The notes beneath the pieces are model-generated. The model had not been told where the DNA came from and ran no database searches. It saw only the letters and a list, made by a program, of their open reading frames with translations. Both the position numbers and the translations under genes were made by a program. From Catenulispora pinistramenti (GTDB taxonomy: Bacteria; Actinomycetota; Actinomycetes; Streptomycetales; Catenulisporaceae): a stretch of DNA of 64,000 nt. The stretch spans positions 1-64,000 of the forward strand of contig NZ_JAAFYZ010000024.1 of NCBI RefSeq assembly GCF_018274385.1. Direction: 5' to 3'. This document shows, piece after piece, positions 21,682-30,125 of the stretch (its first letter is position 1; each line of letters opens with the position of its first letter).

Positions 21682-22986
21682 ATGGTCGCTGAACTCACAG
21701 CGGACGGGGCGACGACACGCGAGCTGGAACGCATGATGGCGGAGTTCCCAGACCTGCCGGTCGAGGCCGTCATCAAGCAGGACATCCTGCGGCAGGGCCT
21801 GGCGTTCAGCCCGGACGCGCTGCGGGTGGCCAGCGGGTACAAGCCCAAGGACTACTTCATCTTCACCTTCGACCTGGTGCCGGTCGCGGAGATGGCCGAG
21901 CACGCGCAGTTCCGGGCCCCGGAGGAGATCCGGATGACCGGCGGGCCCTACGACCTGCGGCGCACCGTGGTGTCCACGCGGGTCGCGCCGGACAGCCCGT
22001 ACATCGTGGAGTTGCGGGACGGCAAGCTCGCACTCAACTGCGAGGGCGTGTACCTGGCCGACCTGGAGTTCCCGCCGATCCCGGCCTACTACGAGCACAC
22101 CCTGTCCTCCGGCAAGAAGATCAGCCAGATCGCCCCGGCGATCGAGTGGGGCTACCTGGTGTACCTCACGGTCTACCGGCTGTGCCAGTACTGGGGCCGG
22201 GACGAGGAGTGCCGCTTCTGCGACCTCAACGAGAACTTCCGCCAGCAGCGGGCGGCCGGGCGGGAGTACACGGCGGTCAAGGAGATCGAGGACATCGTCG
22301 AGGCGATGACGCTGATCAACCAGTACGACACCGTCACCAAGGCCTACACCGTCACCGGCGGCTCGATCACCAAGAAGCTGGACGGCATGCGCGAGGGCGA
22401 GTTCTACGCGCGCTTCGCCGAGGCCATCGAGTCCCGGTTCGCCGGCCGCTGGATCCCCAAGGCCGTGGTGCAGGCGCTGCCGGTGGACGAGGTCCAGATG
22501 CTCTTCGACGCCGGGTACCGGGTCTACCACCCCAACTACGAGGTGTGGGACAAGGACCTGTTCGCCTGGATCTGCCCGGGCAAGGACCGCTACGTCGGCC
22601 GCGACGAGTGGATGAAGCGCATCCTGGACTCCGCCGAGATCTTCGGCCCGACCAACGTCATCCCGAACTTCGTCGGCGGCGTGGAGATGGCCGAGCCGCA
22701 CGGGTTCACCGACGTCGACCAGGCGATCGCCTCCACCACCGAGGGCCTGGACTTCTTCATGAGCCACGGGGTGATGCCCCGGTTCACCACCTGGTGCCCG
22801 GAGCCGACCAGCAACCTGGGCCGGCAGAAGGGCCCGTCGCTGGAGTACTTCGTGAAGCTGCTGCGCGCCTGGCGCGACACCTTCGAGAAGTACAGCCTGC
22901 CGGTCCCGCCCGGCTACGGCCGCCCCGGCGCCGGTAACGCCGAGTTCTCGGTGAGCGCGTTCATGGACGTCATCCGGACGCATTGA
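21682..22986 (+). CDS. Radical SAM family protein with CX8CX2C cluster motif
   Basis: This 434-residue protein has Cys168, Cys177 and Cys180 (LCQYWGRDEECRFCDLN), spaced CX8CX2C rather than the usual CX3CX2C. The context before it (GYLVYLTVYRL) and the glycine-rich VTGGSITKKLDG after it fit the radical SAM barrel with its SAM-binding GGE-like strand. It probably cleaves SAM to a 5'-deoxyadenosyl radical; the substrate is unknown. There is no extra Cys-rich SPASM tail. It follows the clamp gene by 43 bp and may share its transcript. A hairpin at 22999-23028 ends the unit. Confidence 0.78.
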   Translation: MVAELTADGATTRELERMMAEFPDLPVEAVIKQDILRQGLAFSPDALRVASGYKPKDYFIFTFDLVPVAEMAEHAQFRAPEEIRMTGGPYDLRRTVVSTRVAPDSPYIVELRDGKLALNCEGVYLADLEFPPIPAYYEHTLSSGKKISQIAPAIEWGYLVYLTVYRLCQYWGRDEECRFCDLNENFRQQRAAGREYTAVKEIEDIVEAMTLINQYDTVTKAYTVTGGSITKKLDGMREGEFYARFAEAIESRFAGRWIPKAVVQALPVDEVQMLFDAGYRVYHPNYEVWDKDLFAWICPGKDRYVGRDEWMKRILDSAEIFGPTNVIPNFVGGVEMAEPHGFTDVDQAIASTTEGLDFFMSHGVMPRFTTWCPEPTSNLGRQKGPSLEYFVKLLRAWRDTFEKYSLPVPPGYGRPGAGNAEFSVSAFMDVIRTH

Positions 22987-22998
22987 GATTCGCCAGGT

Positions 22999-23028
22999 TC
23001 CGGCGGCGGCGACCCATCCGCCGCCGGA
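22999..23028 (+). terminator. Terminator hairpin after radical SAM gene
   Basis: TCCGGCGGCGG and its complement CCGCCGCCGGA form an 11-bp stem with an 8-nt loop, 13 nt after the stop codon. It is not followed by a clear T-run, as is usual in actinobacteria. Confidence 0.7.
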
Positions 23029-23153
23029 CCCTTCGATGGTTGACAAATCGAACAAAGAAACAGCCCTGAAGCCTGGCCGAAAGGCTTGACAGTGTAGTTT
23101 GGCCGATACCGCCTTCGTGCGGGACAGCCGAAAGCACTTGGGGAGATGACAGA

Positions 23154-24917
23154 ATGACGGGGCGGCGAATAACGGCGTTGCAGACTGCGGCCTGTGGCCT
23201 GACGGCGGCGGCCCTGCTGGCCACCAGCGCGTGCGGCGGCAGCAGCGGCAAGTCGAAGGCGTCGGGCGACGCCAAGGGCGGGTCCGGCGGTGCGAGCACC
23301 AGTTCCTCGCCCGCGGCCACGCCGCAGAGCGTGGCGCAGGCGTTCCTGGCGGCCTGGTCCAGCGGCGACTACGCCGGGGCCGGTGCGCTCACCGACGACA
23401 CCACGAACGCGACGAACCGGTTGAAGGCGATCGCCGGTTCGCTGAACGCCCAGAAGGTCCAGCTGACCCTGGGTTCCCAGGAGAACGTCCAGGCCAACAG
23501 CGGCGGGTCCACGCCGTCCGGGTCCACCTCGGGCACGTCGACCTCTGGCTCGGCCGCCACCCCGTCCGGCGGTTCGTCCTCCGGCTCGTCGGCGCTGGCC
23601 CGCTTCGGCTTCAACGTGAACGACACCTTCGCCGGCAACCTGGTCTGGGCCTACCCGTCGTCCCTGGACATCGTCCAGGGCCCGTCCGGCACCCCGGTCG
23701 TGCACTGGTCCTCCTCGGTCATCAACCCGCAACTCGGCCCCACCGCGCTGCTGAAGGCGGTGGCACCGAAGCAGACCGTCACCGACAGCACCGGCAACCC
23801 GATCAACCTCACCGCCCACCCGACGCTGGCCCCGGCGATGAACACGCTGGCCAACCACGCCGCGATCCCGGCCAACCCGACGCAGCTCACCATCCAGTTC
23901 ATCGATCCCAAGACCAACAACCAGATCCCGAACTCGCAGGACTGGCCGCTGGGCACATCCAACGGGACCACCCCGACCCTGAAGACGACGATCGACCCCA
24001 AGGTCCAGTCGGCGCTCGAGAGCGCGCTGAAGCCCTGGAAGAACTCCGGCATCGTCGCGCTCCAGCCGTCCACCGGCTACATCCTGGGCATGGCCAGCAA
24101 CGACCCGAGCTTCACGGCCCTGGAGTACCAGGGCACCCGGGCGCCGGGCTCCACGTTCAAGGTGGTCACCACCGCGCTGGCGCTCACCCAGGGTCTGAAG
24201 ACCACCGACTCGGTGAACTGCAGCCCCAACGCCACCGTCGAGGGCCAGATCATCAACAACGACGCCAGCCTGCGCAGCGGATTCCCGAACGCCACGCTCA
24301 AGGACGCGTTCCTGGTCTCCTGCAACACCGCGTACGTCCACCTGGCGATGGACGGCAAGCTCGGCAGCGACTACAGCGCGCTGACCAACGAGGCCAAGAC
24401 CTACTTCGGCATGAACCAGAAGTGGGACCTGGGCATGGGCCCGGCCACCTACGGCACCCCCGGCGACCAGCAGGTCCCGCCGGCCGACGGCCAGGGCCTG
24501 TTCGCCCGCGAGGCCTTCGGCCAGGGCAACATCACGATGTCCCCGCTGACCATGGCCTCGGTCGCCGCCACGGTGTCCACCGGCCAGTTCAAGCAGCCGA
24601 TCCTGGTCCCCGGCACGCCGCAGATCCCGGCCACCCCGCTCCCGCCGGCGGTCGACAGCCAGCTCGTCTCCCTGATGCAGGGCGTGGTCAACTCCCCGGA
24701 GGGCACCGCGTCCACGGTCTTCCCGCACAACATGGGCCTCGGCGCCAAGACCGGCTCCGCCGAGGCCTCTGACACCCCCACGACCGACAGCTGGATGATC
24801 GTCTTCGACAAGACGCACGACATCGCCTTCTGCGCCCTGGTCCTCAACGGCGGCATGGGCTTCCAGGCGGCGGGCCCGGCCATCAAGTCGGCGCTGAGCT
24901 CCCTGGGCTACATCTAG
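23154..24917 (+). CDS. Penicillin-binding transpeptidase lipoprotein with MecA-like N-domain
   Basis: This is a 587-residue exported D,D-transpeptidase. The N-terminus has a signal sequence ending LLATSAC, a probable lipobox, followed by a Ser/Gly-rich linker. Residues about 55-160 resemble the NTF2-like MecA N-domain with a low-complexity SGSTSGTSTSGS insert. The transpeptidase domain has S333-T-F-K (SxxK), S389-C-N391 (SxN) and K532-T-G. It should cross-link peptidoglycan at the outer face of the membrane. Class B proteins of this type can be low-affinity beta-lactam targets. It is monocistronic, with TTGACA at 23086 as a possible -35. Confidence 0.9.
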   Translation: MTGRRITALQTAACGLTAAALLATSACGGSSGKSKASGDAKGGSGGASTSSSPAATPQSVAQAFLAAWSSGDYAGAGALTDDTTNATNRLKAIAGSLNAQKVQLTLGSQENVQANSGGSTPSGSTSGTSTSGSAATPSGGSSSGSSALARFGFNVNDTFAGNLVWAYPSSLDIVQGPSGTPVVHWSSSVINPQLGPTALLKAVAPKQTVTDSTGNPINLTAHPTLAPAMNTLANHAAIPANPTQLTIQFIDPKTNNQIPNSQDWPLGTSNGTTPTLKTTIDPKVQSALESALKPWKNSGIVALQPSTGYILGMASNDPSFTALEYQGTRAPGSTFKVVTTALALTQGLKTTDSVNCSPNATVEGQIINNDASLRSGFPNATLKDAFLVSCNTAYVHLAMDGKLGSDYSALTNEAKTYFGMNQKWDLGMGPATYGTPGDQQVPPADGQGLFAREAFGQGNITMSPLTMASVAATVSTGQFKQPILVPGTPQIPATPLPPAVDSQLVSLMQGVVNSPEGTASTVFPHNMGLGAKTGSAEASDTPTTDSWMIVFDKTHDIAFCALVLNGGMGFQAAGPAIKSALSSLGYI

Positions 24918-24979
24918 TACCGGCCGGTTCCGGGTCACCGGGGCACGCCGGGACACCGGGGCAGGTTCCGCACGATCGG

Positions 24980-25023
24980 GTCCCGCCGCCGACGAGGGTT
25001 GTCGGCGGCGGGACTTTGTTTTT
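24980..25023 (+). terminator. Strong intrinsic terminator
   Basis: GTCCCGCCGCCGAC and its exact complement form a 14-bp stem around GAGGGTT, followed by TTTGTTTTT. This is a textbook rho-independent terminator for the penicillin-binding protein gene. Confidence 0.95.
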
Positions 25024-25060
25024 CGCAGAGCTCTGTGTTCCGGTCGCGGGATTCCGCGTC

Positions 25061-25903
25061 TCAGCGGAACGCCTCGATGTTCCGCCCCGCCCACTGTGCG
25101 AAGGACCGCGGAGCCCGGCCCAGCACCCGCTCCACATCCGGGCTGATCTGCGACTCCTCCGCGTTCGGCGCGCTGATGATGTCCAGCGTGTCGTCGGCGA
25201 GCTCGCCCGGAATCCCCTGCTGCTCCATCCCCGCCTTCGCCTCCGCGCGCGTCAGCTCCTGGAAGCGGACCGGCGACCCCAGCGCCGCGGCGATGTCCGC
25301 GGTCTGCCGGCGCGGCGTGATCACCGCCGGGCCGGTGAGCGTGTACACGCCGCCCAGGAACCGGCCGTCCGTCAGGGTCGCCGCCGCCACCTCGCCGATG
25401 TCCGCCGGGTCGATGACCGGCACGCCGGTGTCGCCGAACGGGGCCGCGACCAGCTGCCGCGTGCGGACGGACTCGGCCCACCACAGCGCGTTGGACGCGA
25501 AGCCACCCGGCCGCAGGATCGCCCACTCCATGCCGGACTCCCGCACCGTGTCCTCCAGCCCCCGCATCATGATCCGGGTCGTGCCGAAGGGCCGCGTCGA
25601 CACCCCTTGGGTCGACAGCAGAACGATCCGGCGCACCCCGGCGGCCGCGGCCGCACCGACGATGGCGGCCGGGTCCGCGTCGGCCGCGTGCAGACCGCCG
25701 GACAGCAGCAGGAACAACGCCTTCGCGCCGTCCAGCACCGGCTCCAGGCCGGCCGGGTCGGCCAGGTCAGCCGCCACGTGCCGCACCCCCTCCGGCACCG
25801 CGGCGGGGTGCCGCGAGACCGCCGTGACCTGCTCCCCCGCCGCGGCGAGCGCCTGGGTCAACGGCCGCCCGATGTTTCCGGTAGCACCGGTCACCACAAT
25901 CAT
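25061..25903 (-). CDS. NmrA/QorB-type NAD(P)-binding protein
   Basis: This is a 280-residue atypical short-chain dehydrogenase of the NmrA group, related to quinone oxidoreductase 2. The Rossmann motif GATGNIG is at residues 6-12, VRRIVLLSTQGV follows the sugar-binding strand, and ILRPGGF is a family signature. Typical members bind NADPH and reduce quinones or act as redox sensors. It is divergent from an HxlR regulator, the usual arrangement for quinone- or aldehyde-responsive genes. A second NmrA-type gene lies at 61170-62057. Confidence 0.88.
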   Translation of the reverse strand: MIVVTGATGNIGRPLTQALAAAGEQVTAVSRHPAAVPEGVRHVAADLADPAGLEPVLDGAKALFLLLSGGLHAADADPAAIVGAAAAAGVRRIVLLSTQGVSTRPFGTTRIMMRGLEDTVRESGMEWAILRPGGFASNALWWAESVRTRQLVAAPFGDTGVPVIDPADIGEVAAATLTDGRFLGGVYTLTGPAVITPRRQTADIAAALGSPVRFQELTRAEAKAGMEQQGIPGELADDTLDIISAPNAEESQISPDVERVLGRAPRSFAQWAGRNIEAFR

Positions 25904-25966
25904 GAACTGCTCCTTCGTGCCGACGTTCTTGCGTGCTGACGACGTTAGGAGATCGGGCTAACTCTT

Positions 25967-25980
25967 GGTAAGGACATACC
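25967..25980. promoter_or_regulatory. Candidate HxlR operator
   Basis: GGTA-N6-TACC lies between the divergent NmrA and HxlR genes, 19 bp before the hxlR start. CTTGGTAAG and CTGGGGTAAG nearby form imperfect direct repeats. The position suits autoregulation and control of the NmrA gene. Confidence 0.4.
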
Positions 25981-25998
25981 CTGGGGTAAGCTCCTCCC

Positions 25999-26364
25999 AT
26001 GACGGCAGGCGCACAGCTCACCGACCCCGTGACCGCACCCCGATATGACGTGTTTCACACCGACTGCCCGGCGCGCGATGTGGTCGACCACGTCACCAGC
26101 CGCTGGGGAATCTGGGTCCTGATCTCGTTGCGGCAGGGCGATCTCCGCTTCTACGAGCTCCGCGACCAGATCCAGGGCGTCAGCGAGAAGATGCTGTCCC
26201 AGTCGCTGCGGGCCCTGGTCGAGGACGGCCTGGTCTGGCGCAAGGTCGAGCCGACGACGCCACCCCGGGTGACCTACGGGCTCACCGATTTCGGGCGGGA
26301 ACTCGGCGAGCCGCTGGAGGAACTGTTCGGCCGGATCACCCGACGGTTGTCGCCGCCCCGGTAA
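25999..26364 (+). CDS. HxlR family transcriptional regulator
   Basis: This 121-residue winged-helix protein has the HxlR core: DVVDHVTSRWGIWVL at about 27-41, RFYELRDQIQGVSEKMLS near 51-68, and the wing PRVTYGLTDFGREL. Cys24 in DCPAR is in the place where redox- or quinone-sensing HxlR proteins carry their reactive cysteine, so thiol sensing is possible. It is divergent from the NmrA reductase gene, its likely target. Confidence 0.92.
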   Translation: MTAGAQLTDPVTAPRYDVFHTDCPARDVVDHVTSRWGIWVLISLRQGDLRFYELRDQIQGVSEKMLSQSLRALVEDGLVWRKVEPTTPPRVTYGLTDFGRELGEPLEELFGRITRRLSPPR

Positions 26365-26420
26365 CCGGGTTCTGAGTCAATGTCCTGAGCCGGCGTTCTG
26401 AGCCGACGTCTGAGTCGACC

Positions 26421-27221
26421 TCAGCGACGCCAAGCGGTCAGGCGGCAGGGGACGCCGACGTAGGTGACGTGATCCGCACTGGCGCCGGCCTGTTCCCAGC
26501 CGCTTTCGAGGACCTCGAAGAAGCGGTCGTCGGCAGTGCAGCCACCGGCCTCCTGGCCCGCGTAGATCAGCAGATCACCACGATAGGCGGTGAGCGCGCG
26601 AGCCGCCCAGGCGTCGTCGTTGTTGGGCCAGCACAGGAACAGTGCCCGGTCGCCGTGAAGGGCCGCGACACTGTCGTCGCCGGGCTCGACAGCGGTGTAG
26701 GCGCGTTTCGCGTACCCGTTGAGCTCCGACGCCGCGAACGGATCGTAGGCGAGCGTGTCGATACCGGCGGCGCGCATCAGCCAGGCCCAGTAGCCGCCAC
26801 CGGCGCCGATCTCAACGACGCCGCGCTCACCGGCCGTCGCCGCGATCCACGCGATGTCCCCCGGACTGGGGATCGACCAGCTGTACCGGCGCGACAACCC
26901 GTCCCGGTCCAGACCGGCGGCCCGCACCCGGTCCCGGATCCCGGCGTCGGCATGCAGCCACATGGTGGTCGGACCGGCGCTGTCGTCCCAGATCTGGGTC
27001 GGCAGGTTCCGGACGACTCGCCAGTACGGGTTGCCGATGCTGTCGATTTGGTCGGCGGGGCCGGCGGCCAGCGGCGGATGTGCCCACGGCGGTCCGAAGG
27101 GCCGGGGCCGCGCCAGGACCGCCGCGCACAGCTCGGCGGCGAGCGCCGCCAGCTCCGCGTCGGACAGTTCGTCGGCGTCGGACAGTTCCTCGGCGGCGGT
27201 GGTCATCACTTCTTCGGTCAT
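26421..27221 (-). CDS. Putative SAM-dependent methyltransferase-like protein
   Basis: This 266-residue protein has a Rossmann-type motif I, VVEIGAGGGYWAWLMRAAG, followed by DTLAYDPFAAS, as in class I methyltransferases. The conserved post-motif ALFLCWPNNDDAWAARAL and the terminal YVGVPCRLTAWRR recur in bacterial proteins of unknown role. I prefer the ATG at 27221, preceded by GGGGGAAG; a longer upstream frame lacks a ribosome site. It lies 35 bp after the hypothetical gene of the marR operon. Its acceptor is unknown. Confidence 0.72.
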   Translation of the reverse strand: MTEEVMTTAAEELSDADELSDAELAALAAELCAAVLARPRPFGPPWAHPPLAAGPADQIDSIGNPYWRVVRNLPTQIWDDSAGPTTMWLHADAGIRDRVRAAGLDRDGLSRRYSWSIPSPGDIAWIAATAGERGVVEIGAGGGYWAWLMRAAGIDTLAYDPFAASELNGYAKRAYTAVEPGDDSVAALHGDRALFLCWPNNDDAWAARALTAYRGDLLIYAGQEAGGCTADDRFFEVLESGWEQAGASADHVTYVGVPCRLTAWRR

Positions 27222-27256
27222 AGCGGTCTTCCCCCGTGTTGCGTCCCAGAGAAAAC

Positions 27257-27706
27257 CTACCTGTTCACCGTCCACGGGAACGGCTCACGGTCCGGCTCCG
27301 CCCAATCAGCACGGGCCTCGGCGGACGCGAGCAGTGCCGAGGAGTAGAAGCGGGACAGCAATCGCTTGTCCAGCAAGGCCGGATTCGACGCGGCGAAGTT
27401 CTCGAAGTTCTCGGAGTTCTCAGAGTTCTCGGAGTTCTCGTTCTCGTCGATCTGGTCGATCTCGTCGACCCGGTGCTCCGCGGCGTGGTATCCGACCACC
27501 TCGACCCACGCCCGGCTGACGGTGGCGTGGTACTTCTGCGGCGCTCCGGCGTAGCGCGCGGTCTCCTGTATCCCGTCGCTCACCACGGTGATCGCCTCGG
27601 CGGTGCCGAAACGCCGGACCGCCAGCCACGTCAGGTGAACGTGCTGCCGGTGTCCGAAGCGTTCGGAGCCGGCCATGACTTCGTCGTACAACGCCTGGAA
27701 GCTCAT
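27257..27706 (-). CDS. Hypothetical protein with Glu-Asn-Ser repeats
   Basis: This is a 149-residue cytosolic protein. Residues 1-80 are ordered (FGHRQHVHLTWLAVRRFG; HATVSRAWVEVVGYH) and include several histidines. Residues 88-107 are a low-complexity ENSENSENSENFENF run made by a 9-bp DNA repeat. Its ATG overlaps the marR stop codon (ATGA), so it is made with MarR, and the methyltransferase-like gene follows. The HVHLTWLA pattern occurs in small uncharacterised actinobacterial proteins. No function is proposed. Confidence 0.68.
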   Translation of the reverse strand: MSFQALYDEVMAGSERFGHRQHVHLTWLAVRRFGTAEAITVVSDGIQETARYAGAPQKYHATVSRAWVEVVGYHAAEHRVDEIDQIDENENSENSENSENFENFAASNPALLDKRLLSRFYSSALLASAEARADWAEPDREPFPWTVNR

Positions 27707-28137
27707 CTCGACTCCTCGGTCAATGCCCGCAGCACCTCGTGGAACGCCGCGACCTTCTCAGGGCCCAGCGATGCCAGCACGCGCCGCTCGAACGTGTCGA
27801 TCGTCTGCCGGATCGCGTCCGCGGCCGTCCGCCCGGACGGTGTCAGCCCGATCAGCACCGAGCGGCGGTCGCCCGCGAGCGTCCCGCGGGTGATGTGCCC
27901 GCGCCGCTCCAGCCGGTCCAGGACCCCGGTCAGCGTGGTCGGCTTGGTCCCGATCGCGGCGCCGAGGTCGGAGACGGTGCGGCCGCGGCCGTCCGCGAGG
28001 TTCGCCAGCGCGTTGATCTCCGACGACGTGAGGTCCAGGTCGACCAGTTCGGTGGCCAGCCTGTGCAGTGTGGCGTGAGTGGCGCGCTGGAGGGCGAGAA
28101 GGGCTGATTCCTCAGGTGATACGGATCCGGTCTTCAC
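27703..28137 (-). CDS. MarR family transcriptional regulator
   Basis: This is a 144-residue winged-helix regulator: LTSSEINALANLADGRGRTV leads into the recognition helices (LGAAIGTKPTTLTGVLDRLE), and the wing is RGTLAGDRRSVLIGLT. The GTG start at 28137 sits 9 bp after TATTAT on the minus strand, so the mRNA is probably leaderless. It heads a three-gene unit (marR, hypothetical, methyltransferase-like). TACT-N7-AGTA at 28150-28164 over the promoter is a candidate operator. Longer upstream readings of this frame run antisense to the SagB-type gene and are not genuine. Confidence 0.88.
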   Translation of the reverse strand: MKTGSVSPEESALLALQRATHATLHRLATELVDLDLTSSEINALANLADGRGRTVSDLGAAIGTKPTTLTGVLDRLERRGHITRGTLAGDRRSVLIGLTPSGRTAADAIRQTIDTFERRVLASLGPEKVAAFHEVLRALTEESR

Positions 28138-28149
28138 GGAATCGGATAA

Positions 28150-28164
28150 TACTGTTCCGTAGTA
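28150..28164. promoter_or_regulatory. Candidate MarR operator
   Basis: TACT-GTTCCGT-AGTA overlaps the minus-strand TATTAT -10 of marR and a plus-strand GATAAT. It is the only dyad in the divergent region and would control both directions. Confidence 0.4.
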
Positions 28165-28199
28165 ACTCGGACAAGCCCAGGTCTCCTGAGGTCCCCACC

Positions 28200-28352
28200 A
28201 TCGCCCGCCGCAATCACACCGACGCACCGGAGCCGGGCGGCCTAGGATTCGAGGTAATCGAGCTGGCGGGGCACGACCATATCGGGGCATTGGCACAGTC
28301 CGATGCGGTGTCGCCGCAGCTAAGGGAAGCACTGGCGGGGAGCAAGTGGTGA
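28200..28352 (+). CDS. Candidate 50-residue peptide upstream of SagB-type gene
   Basis: A frame ending at TGA 28350-28352 overlaps the start of the SagB-type dehydrogenase. Its sequence is protein-like: ARRNHTDAPEPGGLGFEVIE near the start, ending SPQLREALAGSKW. No ATG is available. GAGG at 28188-28191 with an 8-base gap points to ATC at 28200, a very rare start; the next in-frame start upstream is GTG 28116, inside the divergent marR gene. It could be a modified-peptide precursor or a coupling ORF. Coding is likely but not certain. Confidence 0.4.
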   Translation: MARRNHTDAPEPGGLGFEVIELAGHDHIGALAQSDAVSPQLREALAGSKW

Positions 28353-29926
28353 ATGCTGTGGAAGACAACCAGATCGAATCGGCTACCGGGGCGCTGCACA
28401 GGCTGACGCGTCTGGCCCCTGACTGGGAGTGGAACAAGCGCGCGGACGACCCGCGGATCCGGCACGACATCGAATCCAACGACGAGAAGCGGCGCACACC
28501 GCCGGTGAAGTCATACCAGGACACACTGCCCCGGACCGCGCTGCCCCGGGATCTGCCGGCAGGGTCTAAGCCGGCGCTCGCGGTGCTCGGCGGGACGACG
28601 TCAGCCGGGGCCGAGTCGGCGTCGGACGGCCAGGGCGGCACCGCGCCGACCGGAACCGAGTCGGCATCAGCCGGCACCGCGCCGCTGGACTTGGCCGCGC
28701 TGAGCCGGGTGCTGTTCCTGGCGGCGGGCGTCGTGCGCAGCCGGCAGGAGGACTTCGGAACCGTGCTCTTCCGGGCCTCGGGCTCGGCCGGCAATCGCTT
28801 CCCGCTCGAACTATACGTCGCGATCCCCGAGCTCCCGGGCTCCGACCTGCCTTCCGGCGTGCACTGGTACGACCCGGTGGACCACGCCCTCGTCCGCATC
28901 GGACCGCCGCCCGCCGATTCCGGCACCGGATCCGGCTCCGACACCGACACCGACACCGGCGCGCCGACGATCATCGTGACCGGCGTCCCCTGGCGCACCG
29001 GCTGGCGCTACGCCGAGCGCGGTTTCCGGCACATCTACTGGGACTGCGGCACCATGCTCTCGCAGCTCCTCGCGCTCGCCGACTCCGGCGGCCTCGCCCC
29101 GCGCCTGTTCACCCGGTTCCCCGATGCCGCCGTATCAGAGCTCGTAGGAGTCGACGGCGTCCACGAGTGGCCGATCGCCCTTGTGACCCTCGGTGCCGGA
29201 GCACCGTCGATCACGGCGGCCGAACCGCCGGTCGCCGGCGTCACCGACCCGGAGCCCGCCGAGTTCCCGCTCGTCACCGCCGCGCAGCACGCCGGCGACC
29301 TGGACCGGCTCGGCGAACCCTGGGACTTCGACACCCCCACGGTGCCGACCCAGGACTCCCCGACACTCGACGCGGTCATCGTCAAGCGCGGATCCCAGCG
29401 CCGCATGGACCCGAGCCGCGGCCTCCCGCTGGAGACCCTGCGTACCTGCATGAGCGTCGCGTTGCGCGGCATCGACGTCCCGCACTGGATCGCGGTCCAC
29501 GACGTGACCGGCCTGCCCTCCGGGCTGTATCGCTGGCCAGAGCTGGGGAATCCGGTCCGTTCGGAACACCAGGACGCGATGCGCGCCGAACTCCACCGCG
29601 TCTGCCTGGGCCAGGCCCTGGGCCGCGACGCCGCGTTCGTCGTCATCGCCGGCACCGACGTCGCCGGGCTGTCGGACCGCGAGTACCGCGAAGCCCAACT
29701 CGCCGCGGGCATCGTCGAGGGCCGGCTGCACCTGGCCGCCTACGCTCTGGACGCCAGCGCGACCGGCATGACGTTCCTGGACACCGAGATCCCGGCGCTG
29801 CTCGGCGATCCCGAGACCCCGGATGCCCTGCTGTTCACCTGCGTCGGGGTGCCCGGCAACACCTCCAAACCAGCCGGGCGGCCCGGGGCGCCGACAGCGG
29901 TCCGCAAGGTGACTCCCCGGGAATAG
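28346..29926 (+). CDS. SagB/ThcOx-type nitroreductase-family dehydrogenase (two-domain)
   Basis: This is a 526-residue protein with two nitroreductase-like halves. The N-terminal opening ALHRLTRLAPDWEW...DDPRIRHD, then SYQDTLPRTALPRDLP, is typical of SagB proteins. WRYAERGFRHIYWDCG and RRMDPSRGLPLETL mark the two flavin domains. SagB enzymes use FMN to oxidise azolines to azoles in ribosomal peptides, but many actinobacterial members have no YcaO partner, and none is visible here. A Gly/Ser/Asp-Thr repeat (SGTGSGSDTDTDTG) interrupts the first domain. It overlaps a small upstream ORF. GTG 28346 or 28349 is the start. Confidence 0.8.
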   Translation: MVNAVEDNQIESATGALHRLTRLAPDWEWNKRADDPRIRHDIESNDEKRRTPPVKSYQDTLPRTALPRDLPAGSKPALAVLGGTTSAGAESASDGQGGTAPTGTESASAGTAPLDLAALSRVLFLAAGVVRSRQEDFGTVLFRASGSAGNRFPLELYVAIPELPGSDLPSGVHWYDPVDHALVRIGPPPADSGTGSGSDTDTDTGAPTIIVTGVPWRTGWRYAERGFRHIYWDCGTMLSQLLALADSGGLAPRLFTRFPDAAVSELVGVDGVHEWPIALVTLGAGAPSITAAEPPVAGVTDPEPAEFPLVTAAQHAGDLDRLGEPWDFDTPTVPTQDSPTLDAVIVKRGSQRRMDPSRGLPLETLRTCMSVALRGIDVPHWIAVHDVTGLPSGLYRWPELGNPVRSEHQDAMRAELHRVCLGQALGRDAAFVVIAGTDVAGLSDREYREAQLAAGIVEGRLHLAAYALDASATGMTFLDTEIPALLGDPETPDALLFTCVGVPGNTSKPAGRPGAPTAVRKVTPRE

Positions 29927-29949
29927 GCCGCGAAGGAGACGAGGCGCGC

Positions 29950-29978
29950 TACGCGGCGAAGAACGCCTTCGCCGCGTA
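29950..29978 (+). terminator. Hairpin after SagB-type gene
   Basis: TACGCGGCGAAG and its exact complement form a 12-bp stem with an AACGC loop, 24 nt after the stop. There is no T-run. The rest of the spacer to 30125 shows no gene. Confidence 0.65.
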
Positions 29979-30125
29979 CGCCAAGCGATCTGCTCCTGCG
30001 GGTACTCGGGGAGTCGCCGGGTCGAACGGGAAGCGGGCGCCGGGGAACTCCGGAGCTCCGCGACAGTCGGCTCATCTGCATGATTCACGCTCACGGCTTC
30101 AGGCCGACCGCGCCGCGACCGCACC

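Noticed and set aside
22914-25526. 870-codon minus-strand frame opposite the penicillin-binding protein gene
   Set aside because: It is antisense to genes with clear motifs and reads as repetitive Arg/Gly/Asp sequence.
28138-28998. N-terminal extension of the MarR reading frame
   Set aside because: It runs antisense through the SagB-type gene, and the MarR family length is reached from GTG 28137.
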